40,229 nt of DNA from Chitinophagaceae bacterium (GTDB lineage Bacteria; Bacteroidota; Bacteroidia; Chitinophagales; Chitinophagaceae): assembly GCA_016787085.1 (NCBI GenBank), contig JAEUVJ010000033.1, positions 1 to 40,229 of the forward strand, written 5' to 3'. This document shows, piece after piece, positions 1 to 7,658 of this stretch. Positions within the stretch are counted from its first letter, which is position 1. Every line of letters begins with the position of its first letter. The translations under genes and the position numbers were made by a program. Below the pieces are notes generated by a model. That model was given only the letters and a program-made list of their open reading frames with translations. It was not told the origin of the DNA and made no database searches.

Positions 1-549
1 TTTATTCCTGGTAAGTGCATTATAGGACAATAAGATCACCGGCAGGAAGACCAGTGTAGCGATCAGTGCATTTTTGTAAAAAGGAAGACCGGCAGTATAA
101 CAGGTCATCAGGCCGCTGAATGTTTTGGCATATACTACTTCTGCAGTACCCATCCATACTCCAAAGTTTGATAGCAGGAAAAATACCGTAGGCGCAGCAA
201 CGGCGCCAACAGCGAGGCTGGTATAGCTTCTGCCCTTCAGTATCCATCCGATCAGCGTGGATACCATTAGTATCAGGTAGTTCTTCCATTGCCCGCCATA
301 GAAACCCGGATAAGGAAACTCACCCATAGTATATAACACCTGTATAGCCACATCACTGATCAGCAATGCCAGCAGGGGCAGCAGGAATGACATATCCTTT
401 TGCTTGATGATAAAACCGGAGAACAAGGCAATGGCGATGACCGGTGAAAAACCAGACCAGGCCAGTTCAGGGCCAAAGAAGAATTTGCAGGCTGTCGTGA
501 TCACAACCAATATCACTGTAAAAAGAGCCAGCTTTCCGTTGAACTTCAT
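1..549 (-). CDS. DUF6580-like integral membrane protein (3' end cut by window edge)
   Basis: This frame is open from an ATG at 547-549 to the window edge, so 183 codons are present and the C-terminus is missing. The protein starts MKFNGKLALFTVILVVITTA and shows at least four or five hydrophobic segments. They are separated by short loops, including GPELAWSGFSPVIAIALFSG near residues 28-47 and a YPGFYGGQWKNYL loop. This pattern of a conserved N-terminal FSPVxAIALFSG segment followed by LLPLLALLISD matches my memory of the DUF6580 family of putative transport proteins, common in Bacteroidota and perhaps related to ECF transporter S components. The substrate is unknown. A TAnnTTTG promoter box lies 29 nt upstream of the start. 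The family assignment is from recall; the membrane character is clear from the sequence. Confidence 0.7.
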   Translation of the reverse strand, partial: MKFNGKLALFTVILVVITTACKFFFGPELAWSGFSPVIAIALFSGFIIKQKDMSFLLPLLALLISDVAIQVLYTMGEFPYPGFYGGQWKNYLILMVSTLIGWILKGRSYTSLAVGAVAAPTVFFLLSNFGVWMGTAEVVYAKTFSGLMTCYTAGLPFYKNALIATLVFLPVILLSYNALTRNK

Positions 550-578
550 AATAATTGAGTTAATAGTGAAATATCCCG

Positions 579-586
579 CAAAAGTA
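579..586 (-). promoter_or_regulatory. -7 promoter box TACTTTTG for the DUF6580-like gene
   Basis: On the minus strand these bases read TACTTTTG, a full match to the Bacteroidota -7 consensus TAnnTTTG. The start codon at 549 lies 29 nt downstream. I could not see a TTTG -33 element at the usual 19-21 bp spacing, so only the -7 half is supported. Confidence 0.45.
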
Positions 587-610
587 AATCAATTGAACTA
601 AATGACTGGG

Positions 611-630
611 CTATTTATTCACTATTGTTA
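611..630 (-). repeat. AT-rich word tract after the manA stop codon
   Basis: Reading the minus strand from the manA TAA stop (630-628), the sequence continues with the words TAACAATAG, TGAATAAATAG. Closely similar words follow the stops of the genes ending at 2240 and 26907. The tract has stop codons in more than one frame. Confidence 0.5.
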
Positions 631-1788
631 ATGGGGTACTGAAGCCCTGAAAATGGTGGATTTTTTGTCAATTCCTGTAACGGAATATTCCGTACCGGGC
701 AGAATAACAGCGGCGGGATCGCCGGCTTCTAAAACGATACCGGCATCTCCGATCACTGCTTTACCTTCTGTAATGATCAGTATCTCAGTAGTACCGGCAG
801 TGATCTTTATTGGTTCTTGCGGGCCTGTATCCAGGGCGCTCAATTCGAAGTCTTTCACAGGGGTCTGATATACCCTTATCTGCGGACTGTAGTTTTCCCC
901 TTTTAAAATATGCGGGACCAGCGGCTCACACTTTACATGCTTTAGCAGTTCCTTTACATCAATGTATTTTGTCGTCAGACCTCCTCGCAGTACATTATCA
1001 GAATTAGCCATGATCTCTACGTTCTGTCCTTCGAGATAAGCATGAGGCACACCGGCATCCTGAAAAATAGCCTCTCCTTTTTTCAGATGAACCAGGTTAA
1101 ACAAGTAAACTGAGAAAATACCTCTGTCAATATGCTCCCCCTGTGAAAAGGTCAATGCTGCACGGGCTGCCCAGAAATCCTCATCCGTTTTATCCAGCGT
1201 TCCTTCCTGGTAAAGCGGAATGATATTATCCAGCAATGGCCTTAGTATCCTGTCCACTTCGGACTGCGGCATTTCCATGACATGCCTGTACAACCCGGCA
1301 TACCCTGAATGGTTATATACCGGCAGCAGTTCCCGTAGCTCTACTACATTCAGCAATATATACTCCAGTTCTTTTGCCGGTTTAAAACCGTGCAGCAACC
1401 AAAAATCACCCAGCGCTGCCATCAGCTCGGGTTTATGATTGTCGTCCTTATAACTGCGTTGCGGCGAATCCAGCGGGATACCTTCCTTGTTCTCCCTGGC
1501 AAATTCGATAACCGCATCCGCTTTGGAAGGATGTACCTGTATGGAAAGCATATCCTTTACATCCAGAATCTTGAACAGATAGGGAAGGTCATTGATGTAT
1601 TCTGTCAGCTTTTTTGACTGCCCATTGGCTGTTTCCACTATGGATATACCCAATGGATGAGTACCCATCCAATACTCTGCAAAGGGTTTGTTCCCGCTAT
1701 TCACGGTTTTCAATAAGGAAGGGATATACGCAGTGCCTCCCCAGTCGTAATGCTTTACAGTTCCTTTTAAACGATAAATGCCCGGCAT
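628..1788 (-). CDS. manA: mannose-6-phosphate isomerase, class I
   Basis: Type I phosphomannose isomerase, a zinc enzyme interconverting fructose-6-phosphate and mannose-6-phosphate. In Bacteroidota this feeds GDP-mannose and surface-glycan synthesis or mannose use. I use the ATG at 1788 (MPGIYRLKGTVKHYDWGG), giving 386 residues. An in-frame extension upstream to 1854 would run through the promoter and is unlikely. The expected metal ligands are visible: Q84 and H86 in IQVHPSK, E121 in HKPELM, and H249 in GVPHAYLEG. The family signature continues with NVEIMANSDNVLRGG. The C-terminal cupin-like part, ending ILPGTEYSVTGIDKKSTIF, is normal for the family. The gene is divergent from yraN with 40 bp between starts, and its likely -7 box at 1817-1824 sits next to the yraN start. 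Confidence 0.95.
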   Translation of the reverse strand: MPGIYRLKGTVKHYDWGGTAYIPSLLKTVNSGNKPFAEYWMGTHPLGISIVETANGQSKKLTEYINDLPYLFKILDVKDMLSIQVHPSKADAVIEFARENKEGIPLDSPQRSYKDDNHKPELMAALGDFWLLHGFKPAKELEYILLNVVELRELLPVYNHSGYAGLYRHVMEMPQSEVDRILRPLLDNIIPLYQEGTLDKTDEDFWAARAALTFSQGEHIDRGIFSVYLFNLVHLKKGEAIFQDAGVPHAYLEGQNVEIMANSDNVLRGGLTTKYIDVKELLKHVKCEPLVPHILKGENYSPQIRVYQTPVKDFELSALDTGPQEPIKITAGTTEILIITEGKAVIGDAGIVLEAGDPAAVILPGTEYSVTGIDKKSTIFRASVPH

Positions 1789-1816
1789 GATATTAATTTC
1801 TTTTAATAACTTGAAG

Positions 1817-1824
1817 TAAAGATA
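1817..1824 (-). promoter_or_regulatory. -7-like box TATCTTTA for manA
   Basis: The minus strand reads TATCTTTA, one base off TAnnTTTG, 28 nt before the manA ATG. It lies only 4 nt from the yraN start codon on the other strand, so the two divergent transcripts would compete for the same 40 bp. Confidence 0.35.
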
Positions 1825-1828
1825 ACGC

Positions 1829-2185
1829 ATGGCTGAACACAATGAATTCGGCACAGCCGGGGAAGATATGGCGGTAAAATGGCTGAAGGAAAAAGGCTAT
1901 GCTATACTGCACCGCAACTGGAGATACAAACAATACGAGATAGACATCATTGCACGAAAAGACAAATTCCTTCACATCATCGAAGTAAAATCCCGTCACT
2001 ATTCACCCTTCGGGCATCCGGAAGACAGTGTAGGAAAGAAAAAATTCAAGAACCTGCAACGGGCCACCGATGAATACCTGCAACTGAACCCCGGCCATAA
2101 ATGGATACAATACAATATCCTTGCGATCACCTTATTCAAAGATAAAGACCCCGAATTCTTTTTACTGGAAGACGTTTTTTTGTAA
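1829..2185 (+). CDS. yraN: YraN family (UPF0102) nuclease-fold protein
   Basis: A small 118-residue protein of the UPF0102/YraN family, which has a restriction-endonuclease-like fold and has been linked to DNA processing, though its role is not settled. The N-terminus (EFGTAGEDMAVKWLKEKGY) is the family's conserved G-x-x-G-E-x-x-A pattern. The nuclease-type core is present as NWRYKQYEIDIIARKDKFLHIIEVKSR: E in YEID, D in IDII, and the ExK pair in IEVKSR. The C-terminal helix KKFKNLQRATDEYL is also typical, and the length is normal. It is divergent from manA and followed by a word tract and the convergent gene ending at 2240. Confidence 0.93.
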   Translation: MAEHNEFGTAGEDMAVKWLKEKGYAILHRNWRYKQYEIDIIARKDKFLHIIEVKSRHYSPFGHPEDSVGKKKFKNLQRATDEYLQLNPGHKWIQYNILAITLFKDKDPEFFLLEDVFL

Positions 2186-2203
2186 GGATACGAGGCGGCA
2201 TTC

Positions 2204-2252
2204 TTTGTCTATTGCTTATTGCCAATTGCCTATTCACTGTTAACTATTCACC
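2204..2252 (-). repeat. AT-rich word tract overlapping the end of the CxxCxxCC gene
   Basis: On the minus strand the words GTGAATAG, TTAACAGTGAATAG, GCAATTGGCAATAAG and CAATAGACAAAG run from the last codons of the gene ending at 2240 into the intergenic region. The stop codon TAA at 2242-2240 belongs to the tract itself. The words resemble those at 611-630 and 26881-26917. Confidence 0.55.
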
Positions 2253-2740
2253 TTCTCCATCAGCTTCTCCACCATCTTATATGTAGCCGGGCAAAACTCC
2301 ACATTTTGCTTATGAACATGCATGTAGTCTTTCAGGCGTTTCTTCGGTAAATGCGGGAAGCCGGAGCAGTCAACCGGGCGGACATCATAGATGCTGCATT
2401 TATTGTCTTTCAAATTCAGGAACTGGCAGGGAGTGCTCTTATTCAGCCAGTCGCCAGTATTTCTTTCTTTCTTCAGCCATTTTTTCTTGAATTCATCAGA
2501 AGTCATTTCCAGATGCTCCGCTATCCGCTTGATGTCTTTCTCCGTATAAGTCGGCGTCATGGTTTTGCAGCAATTGGCGCAAGACAGGCAGTCCACTTCT
2601 TTCCATACCTCTTTATCTATATTGGCGGTAAGGTTGTCAATACCCCGGGGCATTTTCTTTTCCAGGCGTGTCAGAAAACTCCTGAATCGTCTTTTATCCG
2701 ATCTCACCTTCCTTTTAAATGCCTGAAACGTAAAACGCAT
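2240..2740 (-). CDS. YkgJ-type CxxCxxCC cysteine cluster protein
   Basis: A 166-residue protein (from the ATG at 2740) with a cluster of conserved cysteines: CLSCANCC in the middle, then CQFLNLKDNKCSIYDVRPVDC and a final FCPAT. This is the pattern of the YkgJ/UPF0153 family, thought to bind zinc or an iron-sulfur cluster; its function is not established. The N-terminus (MRFTFQAFKRKVRSDKRRFRSF) is very basic. In-frame ATGs at 2752 and 2773 and a TTG at 2782 could extend it slightly. I chose 2740 because the strongly charged helix starts there. The last codons lie in an AT-rich word tract. Its start faces the divergent lipoprotein gene at 2855. Confidence 0.85.
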   Translation of the reverse strand: MRFTFQAFKRKVRSDKRRFRSFLTRLEKKMPRGIDNLTANIDKEVWKEVDCLSCANCCKTMTPTYTEKDIKRIAEHLEMTSDEFKKKWLKKERNTGDWLNKSTPCQFLNLKDNKCSIYDVRPVDCSGFPHLPKKRLKDYMHVHKQNVEFCPATYKMVEKLMEKVNS

Positions 2741-2801
2741 AGTACTGTTCATCGGCCGAAGATACAGACTCATGCCATTCAACCGTCAGGTCAAAAGAAA
2801 A

Positions 2802-2833
2802 TTGCCGTCAATTCTTGGCAATGTTTATTTTTG
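2802..2833 (+). promoter_or_regulatory. -33/-7 promoter for the lipoprotein gene
   Basis: TTG at 2802-2804, then a 21-bp spacer, then TATTTTTG at 2826-2833. This fits the Bacteroidota TTTG-N19-21-TAnnTTTG promoter. The start codon at 2855 follows 21 nt after the -7 box. It argues against translation starting further upstream in the same open frame. Confidence 0.6.
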
Positions 2834-2854
2834 CTCACCCCAAATTCAGTAAAT

Positions 2855-3514
2855 ATGAGAATAGTTATAGTTTTTGCCCTGATCATCCTGTATGGCGCTG
2901 CTTTTTCGTTTACTGCCTGCAAATCATCAGGCCCGGCTACTTTCTGCGATACCACCTGTAACAACGATACATTAAGATTTTCCGTTGAGCATCCGGATCA
3001 CCCGTTTGTGACCATTGGTATGAAGAGCTGTCTGCCGGATACCATCACCTGGAGCCATGATCAATTACCCGCCAAAAGAAAACTGGTCTTTACCGACCTG
3101 ACAGGAAAAGAAGTACGTATCAACAGCAAATTCGTCCGCTCTTATATCAAAGACACCAGCTACGTGTGGCTCACCTTCAATGACTGCATCAATGGCCAGG
3201 GGTTTATGGTAAAGATCCCTTTCAGCAAAAGCGGCAATATCCTGCGCAAGAACAGTGCGTTAAATGGTCTTGACCCCAAATTCTCTGTAGCGGATAACCT
3301 CGCCGCTTATACCGATAAGGGAAATATTTTTGTAGAAGACATGGCAACCGGAAAAAAAGGGATGATGACCTTTGGTAAAAAACTCGAAGAAATGGATTAC
3401 AATAACATCCACGAAACATTGGACTCCGTAAACATCACGGCTGATCGTGTTTGGGTAAAATACAAATTCGAGAACGAGTGGCAGACCATGGAAAAGAAGA
3501 TCACGCTGGAATAA
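2855..3514 (+). CDS. putative lipoprotein of unknown function
   Basis: A 219-residue protein I do not recognise. The N-terminus MRIVIVFALIILYGAAFSFTA is a hydrophobic signal followed by Cys22, and SFTAC makes a plausible lipobox, so a lipid-anchored envelope protein is expected. Two further cysteine pairs (FCDTTC and later CLPD, DCING) could form disulfides. The rest looks beta-rich with alternating hydrophobic residues and no enzyme motif. The open frame extends 168 codons upstream, but that part is antisense to the CxxCxxCC gene, and the promoter at 2802-2833 supports the ATG at 2855. The xerD gene starts 39 bp downstream on the same strand, so co-transcription is possible. Confidence 0.75.
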   Translation: MRIVIVFALIILYGAAFSFTACKSSGPATFCDTTCNNDTLRFSVEHPDHPFVTIGMKSCLPDTITWSHDQLPAKRKLVFTDLTGKEVRINSKFVRSYIKDTSYVWLTFNDCINGQGFMVKIPFSKSGNILRKNSALNGLDPKFSVADNLAAYTDKGNIFVEDMATGKKGMMTFGKKLEEMDYNNIHETLDSVNITADRVWVKYKFENEWQTMEKKITLE

Positions 3515-3553
3515 ATCCCGGCATTTTCCCATCCGCAATTTCAAAATACTTCT

Positions 3554-4453
3554 ATGTGGGAAGCTTACAAAAAAGGATTCAAGGCTTACCTGCAATTAGA
3601 AAAATCTCTATCGGATAATTCCACCGAAGCTTACCTGCGGGATATTGAAAAGCTCACACAGTTCCTGCAGGAAAAGCGGTTGTTAAAAAAGCCGGCTGAT
3701 ATTGTACTAAAGGACCTGCAGCAATTCACCAAATGGATAGCTGAACTGGGTATGACGGCTTCCTCGCAGGCACGGATCATTTCAGGTCTTCGTGCTTTCT
3801 ACAAGTATTGCTTGCTGGAAAACATTTCCAAAACCGACCCCACTACCCTGCTGGAAGCACCCAAACTGAAGCGCTCATTACCAGATGTATTGAGCTTTGA
3901 TGAGATCGAGGCCATCATCGCTGAAACAGACCTGAGCAAGCCTGAAGGAGGAAGGAATAAAGCCATACTTGAAACCATGTATAGCTGTGGTCTCCGTGTC
4001 AGTGAAGTGGTCAGCCTGAGAATATCACAACTATATCTCGACACCGATTTTATAAGAGTGACGGGTAAAGGCGACAAAGAAAGACTAGTACCGATAGGCC
4101 GCAGCGCCGTAAAATATATTAAGATATATCTGAAGAATATCCGTGTACACATACAGGTAAAACCAGGCAACGAGGATATTCTCTTTCTCAACAGCCGCGG
4201 GTCGAAGCTTTCCCGTGTCATGATCTTCTATATCATAAAAGACCTGGTCAAAAAAGCCGGTATTAAAAAGACAGTTTCGCCGCATACTTTTCGCCATTCA
4301 TTTGCCACCCATTTGGTAGAAGGCGGCGCCGACTTGCGTGCGGTACAGGAAATGCTGGGGCACGAAAGCATTACTACAACGGAAATATATACGCATCTCG
4401 ACCGGGAGTTCCTGAGGAAAACATTAGAGAATTATCATCCTGCATTCAAATAA
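3554..4453 (+). CDS. xerD: site-specific tyrosine recombinase XerD
   Basis: Tyrosine recombinase of 299 residues, the usual XerC/XerD length, which resolves chromosome dimers at dif together with its partner and FtsK. An N-terminal SAM-like DNA-binding domain (residues 1-90) is followed by the catalytic domain. All catalytic residues are visible: R148 (SCGLRVSE), K172 (TGKGDKERLVP), H244 and R247 (SPHTFRHSFATH), H270 (MLGHESI) and nucleophile Y279 (TTEIYTHLD). The TTxxIYTH ending and MLGH are typical of housekeeping Xer proteins rather than phage integrases, and no att repeats or phage genes lie nearby. XerC against XerD cannot be fully settled from one sequence. ftsK lies in the same window at 29612-32167. 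The gene is convergent with the T9SS-sorted protein, with only 5 bp between stops. Confidence 0.93.
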   Translation: MWEAYKKGFKAYLQLEKSLSDNSTEAYLRDIEKLTQFLQEKRLLKKPADIVLKDLQQFTKWIAELGMTASSQARIISGLRAFYKYCLLENISKTDPTTLLEAPKLKRSLPDVLSFDEIEAIIAETDLSKPEGGRNKAILETMYSCGLRVSEVVSLRISQLYLDTDFIRVTGKGDKERLVPIGRSAVKYIKIYLKNIRVHIQVKPGNEDILFLNSRGSKLSRVMIFYIIKDLVKKAGIKKTVSPHTFRHSFATHLVEGGADLRAVQEMLGHESITTTEIYTHLDREFLRKTLENYHPAFK

Positions 4454-4458
4454 CAGGT

Positions 4459-5511
4459 TCATTGGACAATGATCTTTTCGGTAAACTTTTTACCTGTCGC
4501 CTTATTTGACAATGAAAGAATATAACTGCCTGTTACAACAGAAGGCATCTGAAGGTTCATGATCCCCGCCTCTGCATCTACCCATATCTGTTTCTGTTCA
4601 ATTTGCTGCCCGGCAATACTGAAAAGCTGGTACGTATAGTATCCTTCTTCCAGTTTGCTGCAATCAAAGTTGATACTGGCTCCCGCCATGACAGGATTGG
4701 GATATACTTTTAGCATAGATGGTTTTTCCTTCGGAGATTGAACAAGAGGTATCTGCCTGCTGGTTTTCATCACTGACACCGCACCAACATACATACCCAT
4801 CCTGACTGATGAATATGACTGTACAACTACTACTTCACTCATCACCTTTCTTTTCAATTGGATGACCAGTTCATTTGATACATCTGCGTTCTGTGTAATG
4901 ATCGTTTCTTCCAGTTTGAATCCCACGGAAGATGCCTCCAGCACCATTAGCTCGCTTTCGCGGAATTTTATTCCAATCGTAAAAACACCGCTGCTGTCAG
5001 CGCTTACACCTTGCCTGCTTCCTTTCATCATAATACTTGCATAAGGAACAGGGTTTCTATTCTCGTCTGTTACTTTACCACGAATAGTGATCCGCTGATA
5101 CGGCTTAACTGATCCCTCACTGCGGGGGGCTGCCACCTTCCCGATCTTCAATACATTCTCAGAAGGAGATACACATACTTCCGGCTTTTTTACCGTTGCA
5201 TTTCCCTGCGCCGTTGCTTTCGAAGATGCAAGGAATGCCGGCAGGGCAAACTGGAAAAAGTATCTGATCCAGGGGATACGTTTCGTAGGTATTTCAATAC
5301 TTCTGTCCAACTGGTCTGCATAAAAGCGGCCGCAGGTGGAACCGCCCGCAGGTCTTTTAAAAAAAGCCGCTAATTGCGCATCGCTCATACCCGTAAAGTC
5401 CACCACCTGTTTCTGGCAGGATGCGCAAAAGCGGCCTTGCTCTGCTGCGGTCATATTGTCCCAGTTCTCGTGACAGGGCTCCTGGATAGAAAGCTGAAGT
5501 TTTTTACCCAT
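4459..5511 (-). CDS. CarboxypepD_reg-like protein with T9SS sorting domain and internal signal
   Basis: A 350-residue envelope protein. Residues 1-70 form a cysteine-containing module (C13-H14, C29-x2-C32, C60) with the pattern CHENWDxM...GRFCxxCxKxVxDFTxMS. This module recurs in Bacteroidota surface proteins and looks like a small metal site. There is no N-terminal signal peptide. Instead a hydrophobic stretch after R78 (WIRYFFQFALPAFLASS) ends in an ATAQ-like cleavage site near 101. Residues about 140-225 are a carboxypeptidase-regulatory-like domain (RGKVTDENRNPVPYASIMMKG) followed by an EVVVV motif like that of SusC proteins. From about 277 a T9SS type A sorting domain follows (VYPNPVMAGASINF ... 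KFTEKIIVQ). It is probably exported and surface-attached; its function is unknown. A terminator upstream separates it from the vWA gene. Confidence 0.8.
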   Translation of the reverse strand: MGKKLQLSIQEPCHENWDNMTAAEQGRFCASCQKQVVDFTGMSDAQLAAFFKRPAGGSTCGRFYADQLDRSIEIPTKRIPWIRYFFQFALPAFLASSKATAQGNATVKKPEVCVSPSENVLKIGKVAAPRSEGSVKPYQRITIRGKVTDENRNPVPYASIMMKGSRQGVSADSSGVFTIGIKFRESELMVLEASSVGFKLEETIITQNADVSNELVIQLKRKVMSEVVVVQSYSSVRMGMYVGAVSVMKTSRQIPLVQSPKEKPSMLKVYPNPVMAGASINFDCSKLEEGYYTYQLFSIAGQQIEQKQIWVDAEAGIMNLQMPSVVTGSYILSLSNKATGKKFTEKIIVQ

Positions 5512-5568
5512 AAAAAGATTTACTGGATGATCAGTTTCATAAGCAATGGTTGTCGGGTCAAAAAATGT

Positions 5569-5590
5569 GGGGCCGGTAGAAACCGGCCCC
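5569..5590 (-). terminator. rho-independent terminator of the vWA gene
   Basis: Perfect 9-bp stem GGGGCCGGT / ACCGGCCCC with an AGAA loop. On the minus strand it is followed after three bases by a T-run (TTTTTT at 5560-5565). It lies about 70 nt past the vWA gene's stop, so the downstream T9SS-sorted gene probably has its own promoter. Confidence 0.8.
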
Positions 5591-5662
5591 TTATCACTAA
5601 CCGGCTGTTAGTATAACTGTCGTTTTTTGTTGGATGCCGTCTCGAAAAGATTTACATAAAAA

Positions 5663-7576
5663 CTATTTATGAAATGCCGGAATTTTTGAAATACCCTCTG
5701 TTACCGGCTCTTTTTTATGGTTCTTTGCCAGTTCCCCGGCGTTCTCCACCATCCGGATGAATTCTGTTCTGTATCCTTCCTCGTCCTTTCCTTTGGCCCG
5801 GCGTGCCAGGGTGACCACCTCATCATACGAAGCATCGGACTTGAACTCGGAATTGCGTAATAACATTCCGAACTGCGCCACTGCTGCCGCAAACCGGAAA
5901 TTGTCAGAGGTTTTTGCAAGGGCTATCTGTTTGTCACGTACCGGGTGCTGAATCAGTTTACTGACATCGCCATCCGGCGCTTTGTAGCGGAATTTCACCG
6001 TCATGATCTCATCTGTATGTGACGATTTGCTCAACGGGGTTACATTCTTCTGGTATTTCAGGTCATCCACTTTTTCCAGGAAGCTGCTCTTCACCCCTGC
6101 CGGTATCACTTCATACAGGGCGGTCACTGTATGACCGCTTCCCAGTTCACCGGCATCTTTCTTATCGTTATTAAAATCCTCTTTGGCCAGCATCCTGTTT
6201 TCATAACCGATCAGCCGGTAGCCGGCCACTTTAGCAGGATTGAACTCTACCTGCAGTTTTACATCTTTAGCGATAGTGAATAAGGTACCGCCAAATTCGT
6301 TGACAAGAACTTTCTTCGCTTCGCTCATTCCGTCTATGTACGCATGGTTACCGTTCCCTTTATCCGCCAGCTTCTGCATCTTATTATCCTTGTAATTACC
6401 CATACCATATCCCAGTACGGTCAGGAACACACCGCTCTTTCTTTCGTTCTCTATCAGTCTTTCCATTGCATCATCACTGCTTTCCCCCACGTTGAAATCA
6501 CCATCGGTACAAAGGATCACCCGGTTATTGCCCCCTTTTACAAAATATTTGTTGGCTGTTTTATACGCCAGTTTGATACCCTCTCCTCCTGCAGTAGAAC
6601 CGCCTGCTCCCAGGTTATCAATGGCTTCTTTGATCTTTGTTTTATCAGCCCCGCTTGTAGGCGCCAATACCAAACCTGCAGCGCCTGCATATACCACGAT
6701 CGCTACCTTATCTTCCTGTCTCAACTGGTCAACGAGCATTTTCATAGAAGCTTTTACCAGCGGCAATTTGTTGGGTGAACTCATAGAACCCGACACATCT
6801 ATCAGAAAGACAAGGTTAGAGGCTGGTAAGTTCCCAACAGGTATTTTCTTTCCCTGCAGACCGATCAGCACCAGTTTATGTGCTTTATTCCAGGGTGCAT
6901 CGGATATTTCGGTATTGATGGAAAAAGGTTTGTCGCCATCCGGCTGGGGGTAATCATATTTAAAATAATTGATCATCTCTTCGATCCTTACTGCACCGGC
7001 CGGGGGTAACTCACCGTCATTAATAAAACGGCGAACATTGCTGTACGACGCTGCATCCACATCAATGGAGAATGTACTGAGCGGGTTATCTGTTACACGC
7101 AAAAAACGGTTTTCTGTGATATGGTCGTAGCCTTCGGTATTGAAATACGTGTCTATATCACCTGGGTAAGTGCCATTATAATAACCCTGCGGAGCACCGG
7201 CCACATTGTAATATGATCCGGACATTTCACGTTTTCCTCTTCCGCCGTAACCAATCACTACTACTTCCTGGAGTTGCTTTTGCGCAGTTTTTAAAGTCGC
7301 ATTAACCACTGATCGCCCTTTTACCGCTATCTCAACTGGCTGATAACCGACTCCGCTTATCACCAATGTTATATCTGATTTGGGTGCAGTAATAGAAAAG
7401 CCTCCATCGGTCTTTGTTGTTGTACCTATTGCCGTTCCTTTTACCATAACAGAGGCATTGCTCACAGGGTTGCCCATCTCATCGGTTACCTTTCCTTGTA
7501 TCGTAACCGAAGTCACCGGGCGAAATGCCAGCATCAGTATCATTAATGGCGCCAGCATAAAAAGTATTTTTTTCAT
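5663..7576 (-). CDS. vWA domain protein (YfbK-like, DUF3520) with SusC-like N-terminus
   Basis: A 637-residue protein starting at the ATG at 7576, where a signal sequence begins (MKKILFMLAPLMILMLAF). An upstream in-frame start at 7612 would put charged residues before it. Residues 25-100 are a carboxypeptidase-regulatory-like domain (IQGKVTDEMGNPVSNASV), directly followed by QLQEVVVIGYG, the motif that precedes the plug in SusC-type TonB-dependent receptors. Here no beta-barrel follows. Next come the vWF_A N-terminal region (EGYDHITENRFLRVTDNPLSTFSIDVD), a von Willebrand A domain with a MIDAS site (FLIDVSGSMS, later CTDGDFNVG), and a C-terminal DUF3520 region ending ATSDNFRFAAAVAQFGMLLRNS. 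The family resembles E. coli YfbK; its molecular role is unknown, but vWA domains bind protein partners through a metal. It is divergent from the sigma-factor gene. Confidence 0.88.
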   Translation of the reverse strand: MKKILFMLAPLMILMLAFRPVTSVTIQGKVTDEMGNPVSNASVMVKGTAIGTTTKTDGGFSITAPKSDITLVISGVGYQPVEIAVKGRSVVNATLKTAQKQLQEVVVIGYGGRGKREMSGSYYNVAGAPQGYYNGTYPGDIDTYFNTEGYDHITENRFLRVTDNPLSTFSIDVDAASYSNVRRFINDGELPPAGAVRIEEMINYFKYDYPQPDGDKPFSINTEISDAPWNKAHKLVLIGLQGKKIPVGNLPASNLVFLIDVSGSMSSPNKLPLVKASMKMLVDQLRQEDKVAIVVYAGAAGLVLAPTSGADKTKIKEAIDNLGAGGSTAGGEGIKLAYKTANKYFVKGGNNRVILCTDGDFNVGESSDDAMERLIENERKSGVFLTVLGYGMGNYKDNKMQKLADKGNGNHAYIDGMSEAKKVLVNEFGGTLFTIAKDVKLQVEFNPAKVAGYRLIGYENRMLAKEDFNNDKKDAGELGSGHTVTALYEVIPAGVKSSFLEKVDDLKYQKNVTPLSKSSHTDEIMTVKFRYKAPDGDVSKLIQHPVRDKQIALAKTSDNFRFAAAVAQFGMLLRNSEFKSDASYDEVVTLARRAKGKDEEGYRTEFIRMVENAGELAKNHKKEPVTEGISKIPAFHK

Positions 7577-7658
7577 AAAGGTGTTTTCAGCAGGAGATGT
7601 CGCTTTTTTCACAATTGCATAAGCAACCCCTGATTTTTATTTGTTATTTTTAAGCCCT

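Noticed and set aside
20..289. 89-codon minus-strand frame at the window start
   Set aside because: It is an out-of-frame shadow of the DUF6580-like membrane protein, whose open frame covers 1-549 with clear membrane helices.
2351..2854. Upstream in-frame extension of the lipoprotein reading frame (168 codons)
   Set aside because: It lies antisense to the CxxCxxCC gene, lacks a sensible protein pattern, and a full -33/-7 promoter sits just before the ATG at 2855, which starts a lipoprotein signal.
3554..4453. Tyrosine recombinase as sign of an integrated element
   Set aside because: Length and catalytic motifs are those of housekeeping XerD, and there are no flanking direct repeats, tRNA gene or phage genes.
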